Source: CAYNJG01 sp965216885
GTDB lineage: Bacteria > Planctomycetota > Planctomycetia > Pirellulales > Pirellulaceae
Assembly (NCBI GenBank): GCA_965216885.1
Contig: OZ244209.1
Location: forward strand, 558,001-622,000
Direction of reading: 5' to 3'
Length of the DNA: 64,000 nt
This document shows, piece after piece, positions 58,575-64,000 of the stretch; the stretch's first letter is position 1, and each line of letters opens with the position of its first letter. Both the position numbers and the translations under genes were made by a program. The notes under the pieces are model-generated. The model saw only the letters and a list, made by a program, of their open reading frames with translations. It had not been told where the DNA came from and searched no databases.

Positions 58575-59810
58575 ATGGCTCTCGATTCGTTCCGCTTTCT
58601 ACACGCGAGCGACTTTCACCTGGATCAACCGCCCGGTGGTCTCACGGAGTTGCCGGACGATCTGCTTGATGCATTGATCGAGGCTACCTACAAATCGGTG
58701 GACGCCGTTTTTGACGCCGCGATTCGTGAACGGGTTGCGTTCGTCGTGCTCTCCGGTGACATCATTCACTTTCCCACGGCCAGTCCGCGGGCCGTTGATT
58801 TTCTGGCGACGCAATTCGAACGTCTCCATGAGAACCGGATTCCGTGTTATTGGTTAGGCGGGCAACTAGAAGCAGGAAACTCGCTGCCGGAAGACTTCGT
58901 GCTACCCAAAAGCGTACATCGCTTGCCGACGACGCGGGTGAAGACGTTGGAAGTCAAACGCGAGCGGAAGACGATCGCTTACGTCGTGGGGCAATCGTCC
59001 GGCGGCAATGCGTTTGCGAATCTTGAAGACATGCGTGTACCCCGGGATGGTCGCTTCTTCGTCGGGCTGTGGTATTGCGATTCGCAGGACCGTTTGCAGA
59101 AAGACGAACTGGACGAGTTGGGGATTGATTATTGGGCGTTCGGCGGCGTCCACCAACGAAGCTCGATGGAGAATCTGATTCCTGCCGAGTTCTGTGGGAC
59201 TCCGCAGGGAAGACTGCCTTCGGAGACCGGTCCGCACGGGTGCCTGCTGGTTCGTGTGACGGGCGACGAGATTGATGACACGCAGTTCATCGAGACCGAC
59301 TCGATTCGCTACCGAACAGAACGCATCGACGTTCAGTCGGACGACGATGGGCCAAAGCTGGTCGCTCGCATGAAGAGTCGATTGCAAACCATTCGCCACG
59401 ACGTGGAGTCGAAGAAACCGATTCTTGTCACTTGGGAAATCGTCGACGACGGCCCGCTGGGACGCGAGCTGCGGCAACTGGATTCGGCGGAAGCGTTCCT
59501 CGACCAGGTGCGTCGAGACACGGATTCGCGAACGACCAATGTCTGGAGTATCGGATTACGTTGCCTGCGGGCTTCGGTGCCCTCCACGATGTTCGATGAG
59601 GACTCGATCCTTGGTGATTTCCTGCGTGTGGTCCGTGAGATGGAAAGCACGGATGACCGTTTGCTGGACGTTAGCACCTACCTGCCGGAAACACCATCGG
59701 CCCGTCGGCTGGTCGAGACATTGCACCTCGATACGCCCGCGGCACGAAGGCAGTTACTGCGAGAAGTAACCACGATGGGCATCGATTTGCTCAGCGGAGA
59801 ACGAACGTGA
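58575..59810 (+). CDS. SbcD/Mre11-like metallophosphoesterase with degenerate active site
   Basis: A 411-residue protein from ATG 58575 with a GGAGGT SD. Mre11/SbcD features are FLHASDFHLD (motif I, D-x-H) and VLSGDIIHFPTASPRAV (motif II). Motif III, normally GNHD, reads WLGGQLEAG, and motif V (GHxH) reads FGGVHQRS, so two metal-binding groups are lost. It is probably a structural partner, not an active nuclease. It overlaps the downstream SbcC/YhaN-like gene by 4 bases (GTGA), the classic SbcDC/YhaO-YhaN arrangement. Confidence 0.8.
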   Translation: MALDSFRFLHASDFHLDQPPGGLTELPDDLLDALIEATYKSVDAVFDAAIRERVAFVVLSGDIIHFPTASPRAVDFLATQFERLHENRIPCYWLGGQLEAGNSLPEDFVLPKSVHRLPTTRVKTLEVKRERKTIAYVVGQSSGGNAFANLEDMRVPRDGRFFVGLWYCDSQDRLQKDELDELGIDYWAFGGVHQRSSMENLIPAEFCGTPQGRLPSETGPHGCLLVRVTGDEIDDTQFIETDSIRYRTERIDVQSDDDGPKLVARMKSRLQTIRHDVESKKPILVTWEIVDDGPLGRELRQLDSAEAFLDQVRRDTDSRTTNVWSIGLRCLRASVPSTMFDEDSILGDFLRVVREMESTDDRLLDVSTYLPETPSARRLVETLHLDTPAARRQLLREVTTMGIDLLSGERT

Positions 59811-62800
59811 ATATCACAGAGTTACGCGTCGACGATTTTGGTGCCTGGCACAACCTGACGCTGGACGATCTCAGCAAGCAGGCGACGATCTTTTACGGCC
59901 CCAACGAGGCTGGCAAGACGACGCTGCTGAATATGATCCGCACGGTGATGTACGGTTTTTCCGAGAAGCGGTGCTCGCGTTATCTGCCACCGGCTCGCGG
60001 TAAAGAAGCTGGCGGGTCGTTGACGGTGTCCGATATGAACGGCCGGTACTCGTTGCACCGAAGTGCTCCGGCTACCTATCGCGGTGGTGACGGAGTGCTG
60101 CGGGTGACGTCAGAACGCGGCGGTCGGCATGGTGCCGAGTTGCTGACGACGTTGTTGGCGGGCGTGGACGAAACGATCTTCAACAACGTCTTCGCGGTTG
60201 GCCTGACGCAGATGCAGCATCTGGCGACCCTGAGCGATACGGAAGCGGCCAATCAGTTGTACGGTTTGGCGACAGGCGTCGATCGTGTTTCGCTGGCGGA
60301 TGTTTCCCGCGAGTTGGAGACGCAACGCGAGTTGCTGCTGCCGGGCTTGGTAAACGCGGGGGGCTCGGGCGGTGCGAAAGCGGTCAACAGCAACGGCGAG
60401 GTGGCTCGGCTCTTTGAGCAGAAAGAGCGGCTACAACGGGAACTCAAGGCACTCCGGCGTGACGAGGGACACTACGCCAAACTTCGCCATGAGTATCGCA
60501 CGCTTCGGAAGAAGATTGCCGAGCAGGAGAAAGCTCGAAAGCTGGTGGATAGCGGTGGCGATTGGTCGGAGATTTCAGCCGAGATCCGCAAGCTCTGGGC
60601 GCGCTGCAAACAGATTAACAATCGGCTGGAGCACATCGGTCCGCTTGTCGACGTTCCCAAGCATGTCCTGTCACGAGTCGCGGGCATCAACACGAACATC
60701 AAACAGCGTCGACACGAGTGGGAAAAGTTGCGATCGGAGCGTCGCCGGCTGAAAGCAAAAGCCAGGAAGCAGACAGGCAATCATACGCTCTATCGATACG
60801 CGGCCGAGATTGAAGCCATTGATCGCCAACGTCCGCGAATTGCATCGCTGGATGGTGATGTGAAACGCTTGCAGACGAGCGTCGAGGAACTGGAATTTGA
60901 GTTGCAGTCGGAAATGGAAGAACTGGGGCTGCAAACCGGAACGTCGGCGAAGCGTCTTCCGGAGATTTCCGACGAGATCATTGACGCGTTGCGCATCCCG
61001 GCGCGAGAGACACGGGAACTGCGCGATTCGGTCGAAGCGCTGAAGAAGCTGGCGGCAGAACGTAAGAAGCAAGCCGAGCGAGTCAAAGGGCAGTTGGAGA
61101 CGGCTGCCGTTCGCTTTGGTGGCGAAGATATCGACAGTGTTTTGCAGCGTAGCATGCGGTTGGCGCAGAGTCTTGAACGACGCATCGATCTCGATGACGA
61201 ACGCGAGGGCATCGTGCGCCGGCTTGATGAAGTTCAGGACGAAGCCAAATATTGGCAGGGCCGCAGTATTCTGCCCTGGAACGGAATCATGACCGTGTGT
61301 GCCGTCTTCTCCGGCGGGGCCGCGCTGCTGCTGGCGGGGCTGTTCAGCAACTGGTTTCTGCTGGCGGATGCGACGCGATTGCCAATGATGTTGATCGGTG
61401 GATCGTTGGCGGTGGTGTCGTTGGTGATCAAGTCGGCGTTCGAAAACTCGGCTCAGGAACGTGCATCGTTCTTCACGCAGCAGCTTGATCTGCTGCAGGA
61501 CGAGCAGGATCGCGCTGTCGAGGAAACTGCGGAACTGGACGGTGTCTTGAAAGGCAAGGGGCACTTTGACCAGCGTTTGATCGACGCGCAGAGTGAGATC
61601 GACGAGCTCAGTAAATTCCTGCCGCTCAGTCAGCAGCATCGCAATCTGCTCCGGGAAGCGGAGGCAGCAGAGCACCAGTACTCGATTGCCGTCAAGCAGC
61701 TCAAGGATTCAAGGCTGGCATGGAAGGCGTCTCTGCGAGCGGTTGGGTTGCCTGATTCGTTGACTCCGACCCAGATTGGATCCATGACCGGTCGCGTGAG
61801 TGGCGTGACGCAGCTGCGAAACCGAATCAAAGAAGCCAGGAAAGATCTGGAAGAACGCAAGCGTGAACACGAAACGATCAGCGAACGCGTGCAGCAGCTA
61901 TTGATCGAAGGCGAAGTGACGAACGTTCCAGAAAGCCTTGTTGGACAACTGTCGCGTCTGGTGACCGAACTGGGCAAGCACTCGCGATCAGGACGCGAAC
62001 GAGAGCAGTATCGTTCGCGTTGGCTGGAGCTGGGAGAAAAGCAGAAACGAATCACGACGGCCGCAAAGCAGCTCTATGCGAATCGCCGGCAGTTGCTGGA
62101 AGCTCATGGAATCACGTCGCCGGCTGATTTTCGACGCACCACGTTGCGGGGGCGGAAAGCGGCAAAGATGCGGAAGGCACGCGATCGAACGTTGGTACGG
62201 ATCAGCGAGATTGCTGGTGGAGAGTTTCCCGTTCCCAAGTTGCAAAAGATGCTCGATCGCCGCAGTAACGCCCTGTTGGAGCAGCTCAGTCGTATCGACA
62301 GAGACAGGGCGAACCTGGCAGAGGAGTTGAAAGAGTTGCATCAGCGTTCCGGACAGCTCAAACAAAAGCTTGATGGCCGGATGCAGGATCGCCGCAGCGA
62401 AAAAACGGAACTGGCGATTCGTGTGCTGGATGAAAAGATCCAGCAAGCCGGTTGGCGTTGGCGACGATCGGCGATGGTCACGGCGGTGCTGGACAAGGTC
62501 AAGCAGAACTACGAAACCAAACGGCAGCCGGTTGCGCTCGCGGAGGCCTCTCGTCATCTGGAACGTTTGACCGAAGGCCGTTACACGCGAATCTGGACAC
62601 CGATGGGACAGAGTGCCCTGTGCATCGACGATGCGAACGGCCGCGCGTTGCCGGTCGAAAAACTGAGTCGCGGGACACGCGAGCTGGTTTTCCTGGCGTT
62701 GCGTCTGGCGTTGGTGGGTTCATACAGTCGCCGTGGGGCGAACATGCCGATCGTGCTGGACGATGTCTTTGTCAACTTCGACGATCAACGGGCAACGGCT

Positions 62801-63337
62801 GCTGCCGCAGTGTTGTACGACATTGCCAAAAGCGGCCAGCAAATGCTGATCTTTACCTGTCACGAACGGATTCGCGAGATCTTTTCCCGATTGGGCGCGG
62901 ATGTGCGGGACCTTCCCGTGCGGACCGGTTTCGCCAAACGCGCGGAGGTACCGCCGGAAGAGCCTGTTCCGACACAGGTGGAAGTCCAGCCGGAGCCCGT
63001 TGTTACCGAACGCGTCGTGGAAACGGAAGTCGTCGTCGTGGACACGGAGTTACCCGTGTATGACGCCGAGGCATGGGACGAAGCGGTTGAGGAACTTGCG
63101 ATTCCCTTGCCGGCACCACCGAAACAAAAGAAAGTTACCGTCCCCGAGGAAGTCGATCTTGTCGCGGCGATACCCACGTCGGAGGAGAACGAGATCGAGC
63201 TACCCGTTCCGATATTGCCCAAAAGCGAGTTGCCCGTGGAGCAGGTTGAAGCGGCATGGCGAGACGAGTGGTTGGATCCGCTGCCGGATTTGGTCGACAA
63301 CGACGAGGCGGAAGACTTCTTCCATGATACGCTCTAA
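59807..63337 (+). CDS. SbcC/YhaN-like AAA ATPase with internal membrane segments and acidic tail
   Basis: A 1176-residue SMC-like ATPase starting at GTG 59807. Walker A GPNEAGKTT (residues ~31-39), long coiled coils, then two hydrophobic helices (~490-548, GIMTVCAVFSGGAALLLAGL and LPMMLIGGSLAVVSLVIKSA), more coiled coil, and the signature (KLSRGTRELVFLALRLAL), Walker B (IVLDDVFVNF) and H-loop (TCHERI). Residues ~1040-1176 form a Glu/Val/Pro-rich acidic tail not usual in SbcC. Membrane segments in the coiled coil are known for YhaN. The partner is the SbcD-like protein upstream. Confidence 0.9.
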   Translation: MNITELRVDDFGAWHNLTLDDLSKQATIFYGPNEAGKTTLLNMIRTVMYGFSEKRCSRYLPPARGKEAGGSLTVSDMNGRYSLHRSAPATYRGGDGVLRVTSERGGRHGAELLTTLLAGVDETIFNNVFAVGLTQMQHLATLSDTEAANQLYGLATGVDRVSLADVSRELETQRELLLPGLVNAGGSGGAKAVNSNGEVARLFEQKERLQRELKALRRDEGHYAKLRHEYRTLRKKIAEQEKARKLVDSGGDWSEISAEIRKLWARCKQINNRLEHIGPLVDVPKHVLSRVAGINTNIKQRRHEWEKLRSERRRLKAKARKQTGNHTLYRYAAEIEAIDRQRPRIASLDGDVKRLQTSVEELEFELQSEMEELGLQTGTSAKRLPEISDEIIDALRIPARETRELRDSVEALKKLAAERKKQAERVKGQLETAAVRFGGEDIDSVLQRSMRLAQSLERRIDLDDEREGIVRRLDEVQDEAKYWQGRSILPWNGIMTVCAVFSGGAALLLAGLFSNWFLLADATRLPMMLIGGSLAVVSLVIKSAFENSAQERASFFTQQLDLLQDEQDRAVEETAELDGVLKGKGHFDQRLIDAQSEIDELSKFLPLSQQHRNLLREAEAAEHQYSIAVKQLKDSRLAWKASLRAVGLPDSLTPTQIGSMTGRVSGVTQLRNRIKEARKDLEERKREHETISERVQQLLIEGEVTNVPESLVGQLSRLVTELGKHSRSGREREQYRSRWLELGEKQKRITTAAKQLYANRRQLLEAHGITSPADFRRTTLRGRKAAKMRKARDRTLVRISEIAGGEFPVPKLQKMLDRRSNALLEQLSRIDRDRANLAEELKELHQRSGQLKQKLDGRMQDRRSEKTELAIRVLDEKIQQAGWRWRRSAMVTAVLDKVKQNYETKRQPVALAEASRHLERLTEGRYTRIWTPMGQSALCIDDANGRALPVEKLSRGTRELVFLALRLALVGSYSRRGANMPIVLDDVFVNFDDQRATAAAAVLYDIAKSGQQMLIFTCHERIREIFSRLGADVRDLPVRTGFAKRAEVPPEEPVPTQVEVQPEPVVTERVVETEVVVVDTELPVYDAEAWDEAVEELAIPLPAPPKQKKVTVPEEVDLVAAIPTSEENEIELPVPILPKSELPVEQVEAAWRDEWLDPLPDLVDNDEAEDFFHDTL

Positions 63338-63388
63338 CCGTCGTGAGCCGGTTTGTTCGACGAAGCGGTCTGGGGAGCTAAATAGCGC

Positions 63389-63793
63389 CTACGGATCGAT
63401 GGCGTCGTCGAGGACTTCTTCTTCGACATAGATCGGCAACGGCGGATCGCAGGTGACGGCAACCGCGATCGCATCGGAGGGCCGCGAGTCGACTTCGATC
63501 AGTTCGCCATCGACTTTGATTCGCAGGTGAGCGTAGTAGGTGTGTTCGCGCAGGTCGGTGATGACAACGCTATCGAGTTCCGCACCTAGTGATTCCACAA
63601 CGTTGACCATCAGGTCGTGGGTCAGCGGACGGGGTGCGTCCAGTTTCTTGACACGTCGGTCAATGCTGGTTGCTTCGAACAGTCCAATCAGAATCGGGAA
63701 CTGGCGATCGCCGTCCACTTCGCGAAGATAAATGACCTGTTGGTCGTTGATCTCGTTGATGATGATTCGCGATAGCTGCATATGGACGGGCAT
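63389..63793 (-). CDS. DUF151 bifunctional nuclease-family protein
   Basis: A 134-residue protein with the DUF151/BFN pattern: QQVIYLREVDGDRQFPILIG, RPLTHDLMVNVVESLGAELD, YYAHLRIKVDGELIEVDSRP and SDAIAVAVTCDPPLPIYVEE. Plant and archaeal members have been described as nucleases acting on RNA and DNA; in bacteria the function is unclear. It is divergent from the glycerophosphodiesterase start at 63892 and convergent with the SbcC/YhaN-like gene. Confidence 0.9.
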   Translation of the reverse strand: MPVHMQLSRIIINEINDQQVIYLREVDGDRQFPILIGLFEATSIDRRVKKLDAPRPLTHDLMVNVVESLGAELDSVVITDLREHTYYAHLRIKVDGELIEVDSRPSDAIAVAVTCDPPLPIYVEEEVLDDAIDP

Positions 63794-63891
63794 GTTTCAC
63801 CGTTACATTAAGATGGGACCTGGAACGGCAGTTTACTCGCAAGCCATCGCTCGTGAAATAGGTTGCCGAAGGATAGGATTGAGGCCGAAAT

Positions 63892-64000
63892 ATGGATATT
63901 TTGGGACACCGTGGTGCGGCGGGGCTGGCCCCGGAAAACACCATCGCGGCGTTTCGGCTGGCGGTATCGTTGGGGCTGCGGGGAGTCGAGTTTGACGTTC
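63892..64000 (+). CDS. Glycerophosphodiester phosphodiesterase, N-terminal part (cut by window edge)
   Basis: Only 36 residues are present before the right edge. They read GHRGAAGLAPENTIAAF and then VSLGLRGVEFDV, an excellent match to the GDPD family start (HRG-----PENT--AF---G----E-D). ATG 63892 gives a start directly before the motif. The catalytic His/Arg and Glu/Asp of the N-terminal barrel are visible. Confidence 0.9.
   Translation, partial: MDILGHRGAAGLAPENTIAAFRLAVSLGLRGVEFDV

Noticed and set aside
60671..61675. 334-codon open frame on the minus strand
   Set aside because: It is antisense to the coiled-coil part of the SbcC/YhaN-like gene and is low-complexity.
58575..63337. Anti-phage defence system (nuclease plus SMC-like ATPase)
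   Set aside because: The organisation matches the housekeeping SbcCD/YhaO-YhaN type and no other defence or mobility genes are nearby.

Overview
The window looks like a chromosome segment of a planctomycete (Planctomycetota, Pirellulales/Planctomycetales type). The support is family content: a DUF1559 pseudopilin-like protein, sulfatases, several DUF1080 proteins, a TIGR02999-type ECF sigma factor overlapping a membrane Ser/Thr kinase, an SHD1-domain protein, an LxxR-type N-terminal signal on RTX and ELWxxDGT/dockerin proteins, and many secreted proteins of unknown function. The DNA is G+C-rich and densely coding on both strands. I found no tRNA, rRNA, IS element, CRISPR array or prophage, and nothing that marks a recent island.

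Layout. 1-4 kb: a partial OprB-type porin with a Cys-rich mature N-terminus, a secreted unknown and an arylsulfatase closed by a clear terminator. 4-10.3 kb: a seven-gene Bat/MoxR aerotolerance-type operon (minus strand) in which one VWA protein has lost its metal site. 10.4-16 kb: a HAD hydrolase fused to an alpha-carbonic anhydrase, a DUF3302/HlyD pair, an SHD1 protein and a small coiled-coil membrane protein with an unclear start. 16-19.5 kb: kinase, ECF sigma, XRE regulator and Zn-ribbon protein. 19.6-24 kb: a DcaP-like porin and small secreted proteins, including a YdjC/ChbG-like protein that lacks its metal ligands. 24-27 kb: SDR, flavin monooxygenase and GNAT. 27-29 kb: an MntR/DtxR-type regulator facing a DUF1559 protein and lipoprotein, with two palindromic operators between them. 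29-36.3 kb: a PQQ-propeller protein, an orphan secretin flanked by PilZ proteins and a DUF1080 protein with a His/Asp-rich tail. 36.4-40.1 kb: an operon of a jelly-roll protein, a double-DUF1080 protein, an aminotransferase and an omega-amidase-like hydrolase. 40-47 kb: a PH-domain protein, an FHA/GAF/sigma54 activator, an RTX protein, a heparan N-sulfatase-like enzyme and a DapA/NAL-family lyase. 47-56.4 kb: a VIT-VWA protein with a PEP-CTERM signal, a GT39-family transferase, a 966-residue secreted protein and a fatty-acid desaturase. 56.5-64 kb: an ELWxxDGT/dockerin protein, an SbcCD/YhaO-YhaN-like pair, a DUF151 nuclease and the start of a glycerophosphodiesterase.

Recurring themes are cell-envelope and polysaccharide biology (porins, sulfatases, DUF1080, dockerin, RTX, PEP-CTERM), regulatory cascades (ECF/kinase, PilZ, FHA-sigma54, MntR) and degenerate enzyme copies (VWA, YdjC, SbcD-like). 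Short tandem repeats, often with 15-16 bp units, lie near several gene ends. The strongest candidates for something undescribed are the MntR-boxed DUF1559/lipoprotein unit, the HAD-carbonic anhydrase fusion and the Cys-rich porin. All function calls come from reading motifs by eye, without database searches.
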